Source of the DNA: Niabella sp. | GTDB taxonomy: Bacteria > Bacteroidota > Bacteroidia > Chitinophagales > Chitinophagaceae | NCBI GenBank assembly: GCA_017744795.1 | Contig: JAGIAQ010000011.1 | Location: forward strand, 1 to 64,000 | Direction: 5' to 3' | Length of the DNA: 64,000 nt | Notes under the pieces: generated by a model | Database searches by the model: none | Seen by the model: the letters and a program-made list of their open reading frames with translations, nothing else | Told to the model about the DNA's origin: nothing | Shown here: positions 26,351 to 35,357 of the stretch, piece after piece | Position numbering within the stretch: the stretch's first letter is position 1 | Layout: each line of letters opens with the position of its first letter | Made by a program: the position numbers and the translations under genes

Positions 26351-27334
26351 TCATTCCTTTTCTACCAGCGTTCTCCCGGTTTTCACCACAACAGGCCAGC
26401 CATTTTTATATACCAGCCGGTTCAGGTACATAAAACGGTGATAGTTTCCTTTCTTAAAATCTTCACGGGGTATGGCATGATAGGCAATCCATTTATTGCC
26501 AGCCCGGTCACTGAAGACTGAGTTATGCCCCGGAGCTACCAGAAAAGAGTCCTGTTCAAGGATCACGCTGCTTTTGTTTGCTGCAACGGCTCCCAACCGG
26601 GTATAGGGCCCGGTAATCTTTTTCGCACGGGCCACCATTATTGCATAATGAGCATTGATGCCACAGCAATTATCTCCTGAATAATACATATAATAAAACC
26701 CGTGGTCATAATCGATCCAGGCGCCCTCAATCAATCTTCCGTATGTTTTGTCTGCGCCCGGCTGTATCAGTTCTATGGCTTTTGATCCGTCAGCAAATTC
26801 CGTCATACCGGGGTTCAGTTCTCTGATCCGGATGGGCTGGCTGGCAGAACCCCAGGCCATATAATATTTCCCTGTTTGCAGATCTTTGAGCGTCATAGGG
26901 TCTATCGCTTCAAAGCTGGCGCCGATCAGCAGTGGCTTACCCGAATCAATAAACGGCCCTTCGGGTTTTTCTGAAAAAGCCACTCCTATTGCTTTTCCTT
27001 CTTTACTATCCGTTGTTTCAGCAGCATAAAAAAGTACAAACTTTTTTAGCTGTTCATTATACAAAACATGAGGGGCCCAGAAATCGCGGTCTGCCCATAC
27101 CGGCCGCACCGGTAAAGCATCCCCCACTATTTTCCAGCTTTTGAGATCTTCAGAAACGGCTACCGGTATGTTATACCATTTCCCTGCCGTACCGGAGTTG
27201 GTACCATATGCATAGTACTTTTCACCTACCCTCACAACAGTAGGATCGGGAAAATCAGCACGGATAGCGGGTTGCACTTGTGCACGCACTCCGGCGGAAT
27301 AAAAAACTATCAGGAATAAAAGCAGCGCTTTCAT
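26351..27334 (-). CDS. Glycoside hydrolase family 43 protein
   Basis: Start set at 27334 (MKALLLFLIVFYSAGVRAQ). AIRADFPDPTVVRVGEKYYAYGTNSG, DRDFWAPHVLYNEQLKKFVLFYA, APGHNSVFSDRAGNKWIAYHA. The ORF-track N-terminus overlaps the upstream gene and is not expected to be real. Confidence 0.88.
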   Translation of the reverse strand: MKALLLFLIVFYSAGVRAQVQPAIRADFPDPTVVRVGEKYYAYGTNSGTAGKWYNIPVAVSEDLKSWKIVGDALPVRPVWADRDFWAPHVLYNEQLKKFVLFYAAETTDSKEGKAIGVAFSEKPEGPFIDSGKPLLIGASFEAIDPMTLKDLQTGKYYMAWGSASQPIRIRELNPGMTEFADGSKAIELIQPGADKTYGRLIEGAWIDYDHGFYYMYYSGDNCCGINAHYAIMVARAKKITGPYTRLGAVAANKSSVILEQDSFLVAPGHNSVFSDRAGNKWIAYHAIPREDFKKGNYHRFMYLNRLVYKNGWPVVVKTGRTLVEKE

Positions 27335-27335
27335 T

Positions 27336-28373
27336 TTATTTTTTTGAGGCGGGTTCGGGCAGTGGTTCTCCGGCAGCCACCGGTTCTCCAAAATCGGGTG
27401 TGCCATCTTTATTCCAATTGAAGCGCTGCGCCCGCGGAGAGCGATGCCCGCCGCAACCCTGGCCCGGCGCCGCATTGGCATGATACAGTATCCAGTCTTC
27501 TTTTCCATCCGGCGATTTAAAAAAGGAATTGTGCCCCGGAGCAAAAACACCTTTTTCCGGAGCCGCTTTAAAAACCGGCTCTTTGCTTTTGATCCAGTTT
27601 GCCGGAGTTAAGAGATCTTTATCATTCTTTGCAGCCAGCATTCCCAAACAATAAAAGTCGGTCCAGCAGCCACTGGCAGAATAAACAATAAAAATACGGC
27701 TGCCATGCACCAGGAACTGTGGTCCTTCATTTACATGTACCTCTTCCGGTGTTTCGCCTTTCAAGTGCCCGTGCCGTTCCCAGTCGTATTCGGGCTGCGA
27801 GATCAGGACCCGCTCCCCGTCTATCGTCCAGGGATTGCTCATTTTAGCAATATAAATATTCTGCTGGCCATTTTTATTATCTGCCCAGCCGGACCAGATC
27901 ATATACAGCTGTTTTTTGTATTCCAGCACATCCCCATCAATAGCCCATTTATCGCCCGGGGCAGCCACTTTCCCCTTAAACACCCACTCCCCCTTCATAG
28001 GATCAGCAGCGCTGTTCTCAAGAACATACATGCGGTGGTTACGGTTATGACCATCATCGGCGGCAAAATACAGATACCATTTTCCTCTCAGGTACAGGAT
28101 TTCCGGGGCCCATAATTCTTTGGACCATGAGGTATTGGGGGGTGGCGTCCAGACAGTTTTTTGCTCGGCGTCCTTCAGATCAGCCAGGGTTTTTGTTTTC
28201 CATAAAACCAGCTTTGATCCTGTTGTGTGCGTATAATAGTAATAGCCGTCTTTGTAAAAACTATACGGGTCTGCGCCATAGGGCAACAGCGGGTTTGTAA
28301 AAGTTTGCTGAGCCCTTACCTGATACGCTCCTGCTGAAAGCAACAGTACTGCTAGTAAAAAAAACCGGGTCAT
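27336..28373 (-). CDS. Glycoside hydrolase family 43 protein
   Basis: QQTFTNPLLPYGADPYSFYKDGYYYYTHTTGSKLVLWKT, SKELWAPEILYLRGKWYLYFAADDG, HVNEGPQFLVHGSRIFIVYSASGC, APGHNSFFKSPDGKEDWILYHA. Confidence 0.9.
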   Translation of the reverse strand: MTRFFLLAVLLLSAGAYQVRAQQTFTNPLLPYGADPYSFYKDGYYYYTHTTGSKLVLWKTKTLADLKDAEQKTVWTPPPNTSWSKELWAPEILYLRGKWYLYFAADDGHNRNHRMYVLENSAADPMKGEWVFKGKVAAPGDKWAIDGDVLEYKKQLYMIWSGWADNKNGQQNIYIAKMSNPWTIDGERVLISQPEYDWERHGHLKGETPEEVHVNEGPQFLVHGSRIFIVYSASGCWTDFYCLGMLAAKNDKDLLTPANWIKSKEPVFKAAPEKGVFAPGHNSFFKSPDGKEDWILYHANAAPGQGCGGHRSPRAQRFNWNKDGTPDFGEPVAAGEPLPEPASKK

Positions 28374-29311
28374 TGATTGTTATTTAAAAAATGAAAAGTT
28401 TTGGGATCGGCGCTTAATTCGTTATTTTTTTTATTGAAGAGCAGTTCAATCAAGGCCGTTTTGCGAGGCGCTACTTTTTCATTGGAATAATGCGTATGAA
28501 ACACATACCACCATTTTCCGGCTTTATCTTTGAACAGATCTCCATGCCCGCTTCCGTTGGCACCGGTAACCTTGCGCGAAATAATGGGGTTGCCCTTAAA
28601 CTTCGTCCACGGGCCCACCGGCGAATGGCTTACCGCATACCCGATAGCATAGTCCGGATTACGAAAATCATTTGCCGAATAAAGCATATAATAAACCCCG
28701 TCATGTTGAAACACCGTTGGCCCTTCTGTTACGCTCCACTCCGCAGCTGCAGTATTTTCCCAGCCCTTTCCGGCATGGATACATTCTTTTGCGGTCGTTG
28801 CTATAATTGTGTCCAGGGTTGTATTAAGCTCCGCAACAAAGATCCGGTTTCCTTGCTGTAGCCGCACATGGTACAGGTACACTTTCCCTTCATCAAAAAA
28901 CACAAACGGATCAATCATCCGAACCGTTGCATCCAGGGGTTTTATTTCTTTTTGCCGGAAAGGCCCCAGGGGATTATCTGCAACCGCAATGGCTATATGT
29001 TCGCTGGCCGTATACGCCATATAAAACCGGCCGTTGTAACGGAACACCTGCGGAGCCCAAAAACCTTTGGTTCCAAAGGACTGGCCCGGCGTCAATACTT
29101 TCCCTGCCGGCTTCCAGCTGGTAAGATCTTTTGAAGTACAGGCAGTAAATCCGTCATTACTGTTGGCCCCATTCGTTCCATATAAATAATAGACCCCATC
29201 ATAATAAAAAATCGTTGGGTCAGCGAACAATGGGTTTCCTTGCTGCCCTTTAGCTATAAAAGGCAGCAGGAGCAGCAGATAAATCCCTGTTTGTAAAAGA
29301 CGTTTGTTCAT
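28370..29311 (-). CDS. Glycoside hydrolase family 43 protein
   Basis: Start set at MNKRLLQTGIYLLLLLPFIAKGQ. GNPLFADPTIFYYDGVYYLYGTNG, GFWAPQVFRYNGRFYMAYTA, SVTEGPTVFQHDGVYYMLYSA. ATGA overlap with the next GH43. Confidence 0.9.
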   Translation of the reverse strand: MNKRLLQTGIYLLLLLPFIAKGQQGNPLFADPTIFYYDGVYYLYGTNGANSNDGFTACTSKDLTSWKPAGKVLTPGQSFGTKGFWAPQVFRYNGRFYMAYTASEHIAIAVADNPLGPFRQKEIKPLDATVRMIDPFVFFDEGKVYLYHVRLQQGNRIFVAELNTTLDTIIATTAKECIHAGKGWENTAAAEWSVTEGPTVFQHDGVYYMLYSANDFRNPDYAIGYAVSHSPVGPWTKFKGNPIISRKVTGANGSGHGDLFKDKAGKWWYVFHTHYSNEKVAPRKTALIELLFNKKNNELSADPKTFHFLNNNQ

Positions 29312-29400
29312 ATATTTTATTAACCCGGCTGCACAATTACTATACGGCTTTGTTGCGTCGCACACTTGTACTGTAGTGCAGGTATCAGCTTTTTCAAGCT

Positions 29401-29425
29401 CTGTGAGGTTTTGAAAACCTCACAG
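29401..29425. repeat. Perfect 25-nt palindrome (12-bp arms) between GH5-like and GH43 genes
   Basis: CTGTGAGGTTTT-g-AAAACCTCACAG immediately downstream of the GH5-like stop (29429). Confidence 0.85.
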
Positions 29426-29428
29426 GTC

Positions 29429-30592
29429 CTACCGGCCGGTCATCATTTTTATAAACGCCGTCTCTTCCGGCTTATATGGGGTACCATCTTTATGGAAAAT
29501 ATCATGGAACCAAAGCGGCGGTTCAGCCGTGTATTTTTTAGTCCAGCTGTCCCAGGGATAAATCGTTTGAGATTTCCCATCCACAAATCCCCAGTTGATC
29601 ATAGCCACTTTATCCGGTTTGGCAACTGGTAAAGAGCTCTGAAAAGTGCTTTTATTAGGACGTGCCATATATTCCGTGCACCAGATCGGGCGGTTGTATC
29701 TTTTTAACTCATTTATTTTTTTGTGCAGCGTGGCAGAGTCATCATAGGAATGAAAAGAAATGATATCTGATTCTTCCAACTGCAATTTTTCAATGGGTTT
29801 TAACGTACTGTCTGATTGCCAGTTGCCGGCCCAAATACCGGAAGTCAGCGGCTGGGAAGGGTTTACAGACCGCGCCCATTCAAATGTTTTCTTTAACAGG
29901 GGCAGCACCAGGGCCACTTTGTTGGGCAGTTCTGCTTTTTGATAAGATGCTCCTGTCATATTATCGGGTTCGTTCCATACATCCCACCCGATGATACGGT
30001 TGTCCTGTGCAAATTTACCAACAATCGATTTGACGTATTTTTCCAGGCGCGGATACTCCGTGGAATCTTTTAACGCCAGTTGCCCGGGGCTTTGCACCCA
30101 GCCGGAATTATGCACAAAGGGCTTGGGATCGCGCTGCTGGCCCGCTTTCGGAAAAGGATCCCAGCAGGAATCGAAAATAGTAAACAGGATTTTTATATGA
30201 TGCCTGTCGGCGATCTCAAGAAATTTATTGATGCGTTCATAAAATCCCGGTGCATCATTGTCAAAAACCAGGTCATGCAAAAAAACGCGCATCACGTTCA
30301 TGCCGATCGACTGCGCCCATCCCAATTCCTTATCGATCGTAGCGGTATCGAAAGTTGCGGCCTGCCACATTTCCAGCTGGTTAATAGCCGTACTGGGCAA
30401 AAAGTTGGCACCCACATACCAGGGCTGTTTTCCATACCAGTCATTCGCCTGCTGAGCAGTCCATATCGCCCTGCCGGCGGCACTATCGGTTGTTTCTTTT
30501 TTTGTGTCCGGAGATTTACAGGAGGTAAAAAACAGGAATGCTGCCAGCATGCCTGCACCGGCACAGATACTTTTCAAAAAAACAGATTTCAT
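29429..30592 (-). CDS. Cellulase/GH5-like TIM-barrel glycoside hydrolase, lipoprotein
   Basis: LFFTSCKSPDTKK lipobox; WYVGANFLPSTAINQLEMWQ, GMNVMRVFLHDLVFD, IIGWDVWNEPDNM catalytic NEP, RPIWCTEYMAR. Exact GH family uncertain. Confidence 0.82.
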   Translation of the reverse strand: MKSVFLKSICAGAGMLAAFLFFTSCKSPDTKKETTDSAAGRAIWTAQQANDWYGKQPWYVGANFLPSTAINQLEMWQAATFDTATIDKELGWAQSIGMNVMRVFLHDLVFDNDAPGFYERINKFLEIADRHHIKILFTIFDSCWDPFPKAGQQRDPKPFVHNSGWVQSPGQLALKDSTEYPRLEKYVKSIVGKFAQDNRIIGWDVWNEPDNMTGASYQKAELPNKVALVLPLLKKTFEWARSVNPSQPLTSGIWAGNWQSDSTLKPIEKLQLEESDIISFHSYDDSATLHKKINELKRYNRPIWCTEYMARPNKSTFQSSLPVAKPDKVAMINWGFVDGKSQTIYPWDSWTKKYTAEPPLWFHDIFHKDGTPYKPEETAFIKMMTGR

Positions 30593-30661
30593 ATGTATAA
30601 ATAAATGTTGTTTATATGTTTAAAAATTACTACGAGCAATATTGGAAGCCGACAATGCCGC

Positions 30662-33124
30662 TTATTTATTCAGTTTTTTATCCAGCACTTTCATAAAATA
30701 CCCGCCCACCACACTGCGCGCCTGGAAGCCTACCTGGCGTCCGTCGGTGGTTTGATGCCAATCGCTGAGCGGCACGCGGGTAGGTGTTTCTGTAGCATAG
30801 CGGTACACCGGATTGACCAGTGCCTTAAAATCATTGCTGTTGGAAGCGAGTGTTGCTGTCCACAGGATCCAGTCTGATTTTGTGTAGGTTTTCCGGCTAT
30901 CCAATGGAAGACCGTATTTATTTTGTTTCTTCAGATACCAGGCTATTTCTTTCTGATAAACTGTTTTTGGGAAAATATTGAAGCGCAAAACCTTATCCCA
31001 GATCAGATTGTATTTCTGACTCCAGGTACCTTTTTTCTCAAATACCAATCCATAGTGATCTCCATCGGCTGCCAGCTGCATCCAACGCGGTACCATCCCT
31101 ATAGCAATGTTATGATACTTTGTATACAGATCATTTTTACCCAACATTTTGGCCAGTTGCGCATAGCTCTCTATTCCCATAATTGCTTTTATGGAAAGAT
31201 TAGCGTTGCGCGCCAGGTGCCCGGCAAAATCATCGGTGCACAATTGATTGGCCGGATCAAATCCATCCTTTACCAGATAATCAACCCATGTAGACAAAGT
31301 ATTCCAATGCTTTTCCGCGTAGCGGGCATTGCCTTCCACCTTTGCAATAGCAGCCGTCAGGCATAACATATTACCTCCTTCTTCCACCGGCATATCCTCA
31401 CCATAGGTTTGTCCGTTGGCCTGAGGGTAGGTTCCCAGATCATGTGCTGCAAAGGGTTTGGTCCACTTACCCGATTCGCTGTAGTAAAAAATACCATTCA
31501 TCATTCCTTTCAGCAGCTCAGGATTATACGCCAGGTACAGCGGTGCAGACGGATAGGTGATATCCACAGTGTTGATCGAGCCGTTACTAAAATTTTCTTT
31601 CGACAAAAACAACAATTCTCCCGCCGGGCTTTGCACCAGTTTGTGAGCGGCGATGCTTTGCCGGTAAGCCATTTCGCAAAGTCGCGCATACTCCGTTCCA
31701 CCGGCGTTCAACGCATCTGTGTAGATCTTTTTATCAACCGCTGCACATTTGTTCAGCACCGCAACATATTCGTTATTTGCTTTTTCCAGCTGTTGTTCAA
31801 TAGTACTTTTGCCGTCCCGGTTCCACCAGGGGCGCAGGTTCTCTCCAAAAAATTGAATAGAATAAAGATCATCGTAACCAATCAGCACCATTGCCGCACC
31901 CGACTTTGCTCTTCCCAGATCAAAAAGAGTATTCAAGCAAAGTTGCTTTCCTTTTTGACCCAGCAGCGGTGAAAACTTGTCAGTACTTTTCAATATTTTC
32001 AAAGAAGCGCCTTCCGATCCGGCAATATATTGATACGTATTTTTGCTAACGGGTGCTGCAACATAAAGATAGCCCCAGTCGATCCGCAAATTATCTCCTT
32101 TCTTCTGTAACACTGGCTGTGCAAGGGTTCCGGCTTTTAGCAAACTGAGGCCATTTGCCGTTGCTTTTGTTGCCTGCACTTCCTGACCCGGTGTATTTAC
32201 GGCAAGATCAGTGGATGTATTTAACAGTACTTCCACAGAATGCGCCATACCATCAGTACTGGAGGTTGCAAAGGTGATGTAAGAAACCGGACGCGACAGC
32301 AGCTCCAGGTCGTTCATCAGCAATGGAGAAACAAAGGCAACCTTTAATGCCACCGGCCCGCAGCTAAAGGTATAGATCGTTTGCGTGGCCTTTAGCTCCA
32401 GGCTTTTTTGTACGGCTTTTTCCACCGGATCCGCATTATTGAAGCGCGATTCATATACCAGTCCAAAATCAAGAAATTGTCCGCCTGCGGTATTTTTAAT
32501 ATGCACAGCTATGATATTCTTCCCTTTCTTCAGCAGCGCAGCATCTTTAATGGGAATATAAAGGTATTTCTCATTCCAGCAATTGCAGCTGTACACTGCT
32601 GCGCCATTCAGGTACACTTCAATATTATCGTCGTGTTTGATCTTTAAATACACATCCCCCGGAGGCAAATCATCCAGATCAAAACTACGGCGCACCCAAA
32701 GATCCGGCGATTTCCACTCTGTATGCACCTGGGTGTTATTATCCCCGAAGGGCGCCGTACCGGTTTTCCAGGCATTGTCTTTAAAGCCGCTTTCGCTCCA
32801 GCCGAGCCCCGGGTCCTTTTCGACATATTTTACTCTGTAATTACGTTCTTCCGAGCTGGGTAATACCGTTTGGTATTGCGCGGCTTCTTTTCCTAAAAAC
32901 CGGTAAATGCGGCCGTCCACTTTTAAATAACCGGTAAGCGATTGATCAGCACCCGTCCAGTGCCGGGTAGTGCCTTCATTTAATTTGTCCGTAAAAGACC
33001 ATACACTAAAATAAGGATCATGCGTCAGCAAAGGATAGGCCGGAGCCTGCTGCGATTGGGCATTGCTTTGAAAGCCCGTTAACAACGCCAGAAAGAGCAA
33101 ATAAAAAGCACCTCGTTTCATCAT
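30662..33124 (-). CDS. DUF4965/DUF5127 (glutaminase-like annotated) family protein, probable glycan-active enzyme
   Basis: PLLTHDPYFSVWSFTDKLNEGTTRHWTGADQSLTGYLKVDGRIYRFLG, NTVDITYPSAPLYLAYNPELLKGMMNGIFYYSES, LCTDDFAGHLARNANLSIKAIMGIESYAQLAKMLG, GYFMKVLDKKL. Confidence 0.82.
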   Translation of the reverse strand: MMKRGAFYLLFLALLTGFQSNAQSQQAPAYPLLTHDPYFSVWSFTDKLNEGTTRHWTGADQSLTGYLKVDGRIYRFLGKEAAQYQTVLPSSEERNYRVKYVEKDPGLGWSESGFKDNAWKTGTAPFGDNNTQVHTEWKSPDLWVRRSFDLDDLPPGDVYLKIKHDDNIEVYLNGAAVYSCNCWNEKYLYIPIKDAALLKKGKNIIAVHIKNTAGGQFLDFGLVYESRFNNADPVEKAVQKSLELKATQTIYTFSCGPVALKVAFVSPLLMNDLELLSRPVSYITFATSSTDGMAHSVEVLLNTSTDLAVNTPGQEVQATKATANGLSLLKAGTLAQPVLQKKGDNLRIDWGYLYVAAPVSKNTYQYIAGSEGASLKILKSTDKFSPLLGQKGKQLCLNTLFDLGRAKSGAAMVLIGYDDLYSIQFFGENLRPWWNRDGKSTIEQQLEKANNEYVAVLNKCAAVDKKIYTDALNAGGTEYARLCEMAYRQSIAAHKLVQSPAGELLFLSKENFSNGSINTVDITYPSAPLYLAYNPELLKGMMNGIFYYSESGKWTKPFAAHDLGTYPQANGQTYGEDMPVEEGGNMLCLTAAIAKVEGNARYAEKHWNTLSTWVDYLVKDGFDPANQLCTDDFAGHLARNANLSIKAIMGIESYAQLAKMLGKNDLYTKYHNIAIGMVPRWMQLAADGDHYGLVFEKKGTWSQKYNLIWDKVLRFNIFPKTVYQKEIAWYLKKQNKYGLPLDSRKTYTKSDWILWTATLASNSNDFKALVNPVYRYATETPTRVPLSDWHQTTDGRQVGFQARSVVGGYFMKVLDKKLNK

Positions 33125-33135
33125 AACAATTAAGT

Positions 33136-35220
33136 TTATTGTATTACAGGGAACGCCGCTATTCTTAACCGGGCGGCGCCCATGGGTATTAATTCCACTG
33201 TTTCTTTTTTTGTTGTAACGGTTACCGGGCTCTGCGGCAGTATGCCCGTGAGGCCGTTTTCATCAATCTTCCATTCCGGGATCTTACGAGCCATCGCCAG
33301 GATCACCACCGGCACTTTGTCCGGCTCAAAAGGGAAATCATCTTTGGGCCAGGGTCGTTTTATTAGTTTAAAATCCGCCATAGCGGGCACTAGTCCATAG
33401 TTCCAGGCCGATCCCGGAAGAATTTCATAAGAAGGCCATTTTTCCGGGTCTGCGGTTTCCTGCCATTTTGAATCACCGATCGCAGAAGCCTTGCTATCTG
33501 CTTTCACATAATCTTCTTTTATTTTCAGCGAATAGGTAAGCGGACCGCGGTTGATACTGATGCTGTTTTTATTTTTCGCCCATTGATGTACCTGTATTGT
33601 CATGGGCAGCGTCAACTCAACTTTATCGTTATCAGACCATACCCTGTTTATTTTAATATATGATCCGGGATTGAATTGTTGTTGCACCACCACCCCATTG
33701 ATCTTTAGCTGCGCAGTGCTGCACCATTGCGGCACCCGAAGGTAAAAGGGAAATTGAATCTTCTTTTGTGCATGTACTAAAAACGAGATTGTTTCATCAA
33801 AAGGATAATGTCCCCGGCTTTCCACGCGCACATCCCCTCCATTGCCTACCCTGGCGGTTACATCAGCTTCGCTATACAGCAAGGCCGCCAGCCCGTTATC
33901 AGGAGTAGCCATAAATACATGCTCTGCATAATAAGGCCAGCCCTGTGCATGATTGTGCTGGCAGCAACGGGAGCTAAAAGGGTTCATCATTAAGAAAGGC
34001 CCGTTGTTATCGATGCCCGGGTGATGGTTTTTACTGTCGCTGATGGACATATTCGGGCTGGTAATATACCGCAGGGCTTTAAAATCGGGCATTACGGCCG
34101 CCGGATATGTATTAAAGGCCACATCTTCCGCATTATCTGCCCAAAAGGGGTCGCCGGTTATACCGGTCAAGATCTCATCAGAAGCCATTTGTTCCACCAT
34201 GCCGCATGTCTCCACTCCCTGGCGCGGATCGGTATAACCCTTGCGGGCATTCTCATCTGCACCAAACATGCCCCCGGGCACATTGCCAAACCGCTCCCGG
34301 ATCAGCCGGAAATCATTATACGTGGCATCCAGGTCGGCCGTTGCCTTGCTTTGCTGAAAATAAGTTGCCGGCTCCCGGAAGGACTGGGCGATATTAACAT
34401 TATGCCAGTTAGGAAGGTTATTTTGCTGCCGCCAATCCGCGGTATTCCGGTCGATCTTCTTTGCCAGGTCCAGCAGCCAGCCTGCCCCCTTTATGCGGTT
34501 ATACAGCCAGTAAACGCTTATCAGGTTATCGCCGCCACGACTGTTTTCCCAATAATCCTTCAGGAACATGCTGTCGGGAAGTTGATATTCCCAACGGAAA
34601 TATTTTTCCATAAAAGGCAATACCCGTTTATCGTTGCTGAAATCGTAATACGACTGCAGGCACCAGAGCATGATCATATTGCCCCAAAGATCGGGCTTCC
34701 CTTTTTTTAATATCAAAGGGCCAAAATAACCATCCGCTCGCTGGCTTGCCAAAACAGCGTCCATCCAGGTTTTAGCTTCCGCTATTATTTTTTTGTCGTT
34801 AAGAATATAGCCAAGGTCGCCATAGCCTTTCAGCCAATAAGGAACTTCCTCCCAGCCATGATCACCTTTGCCATCCCGGCTCAGCCAGGCGTTATTTTTT
34901 TTTGCCAGCCAGGCGCTTATTTCTCCCAGGTGGCCGGTAAGCCCGTTCCGCTGCAGTTCCAGATACCGCAACAACCATCCTTTTGGCATAATAGAACCAA
35001 CGGGCAGCTTTATAAAATACAAAGGTTGCAACGGCTTTTGATTTCCGGTGTAATAGAGATTGAGGGCTCCGTTATCCGGACGGGTGGGGTTGGTAACAAC
35101 ACCGATACCCGCTTCTGCCTGCGCATAACAGTTTTGAGCAGCAGGTACAATGAACAAAAAAAGGAAGATCAATATATATTTAAACAATACTAATGGGATC
35201 CATTTGAAAGAACACCGCAT
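33136..35220 (-). CDS. Beta-L-arabinofuranosidase-like GH127 family protein
   Basis: Signal peptide; PVGSIMPKGWLLRYLELQRNGLTGHLGEI, EEVPYWLKGYGDLGYIL, QGVETCGMVEQMASDEILTGITGDPFWADNAEDVAFNTYPAAV, SRCCQHNHAQGWPYYAEHVFMAT. Confidence 0.87.
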   Translation of the reverse strand: MRCSFKWIPLVLFKYILIFLFLFIVPAAQNCYAQAEAGIGVVTNPTRPDNGALNLYYTGNQKPLQPLYFIKLPVGSIMPKGWLLRYLELQRNGLTGHLGEISAWLAKKNNAWLSRDGKGDHGWEEVPYWLKGYGDLGYILNDKKIIAEAKTWMDAVLASQRADGYFGPLILKKGKPDLWGNMIMLWCLQSYYDFSNDKRVLPFMEKYFRWEYQLPDSMFLKDYWENSRGGDNLISVYWLYNRIKGAGWLLDLAKKIDRNTADWRQQNNLPNWHNVNIAQSFREPATYFQQSKATADLDATYNDFRLIRERFGNVPGGMFGADENARKGYTDPRQGVETCGMVEQMASDEILTGITGDPFWADNAEDVAFNTYPAAVMPDFKALRYITSPNMSISDSKNHHPGIDNNGPFLMMNPFSSRCCQHNHAQGWPYYAEHVFMATPDNGLAALLYSEADVTARVGNGGDVRVESRGHYPFDETISFLVHAQKKIQFPFYLRVPQWCSTAQLKINGVVVQQQFNPGSYIKINRVWSDNDKVELTLPMTIQVHQWAKNKNSISINRGPLTYSLKIKEDYVKADSKASAIGDSKWQETADPEKWPSYEILPGSAWNYGLVPAMADFKLIKRPWPKDDFPFEPDKVPVVILAMARKIPEWKIDENGLTGILPQSPVTVTTKKETVELIPMGAARLRIAAFPVIQ

Positions 35221-35357
35221 ATATATGAATTATTTAACAATCGTTACAGGTAAAAATACTGTTTGAGCGGGCTTCTGCTATTCTATTTTGTATCAAGTTT
35301 TGATCAATTTGTCTCAATATGGATGAAAATTTAATGTAGGTTTGAAAAAAAAATTAT

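Noticed and set aside
26338-26351. CGATCGATCG tetranucleotide palindrome near the GH43 stop
   Set aside because: Too short and too simple to support as a regulatory site.
26351-27550. N-terminal extension of the first GH43 ORF to 27550
   Set aside because: The extension overlaps the upstream GH43 gene; a good signal peptide begins at 27334.
34021-34710. 229-aa + strand ORF antisense to GH127
   Set aside because: Shadow ORF; GH127 motifs are clear on the opposite strand.
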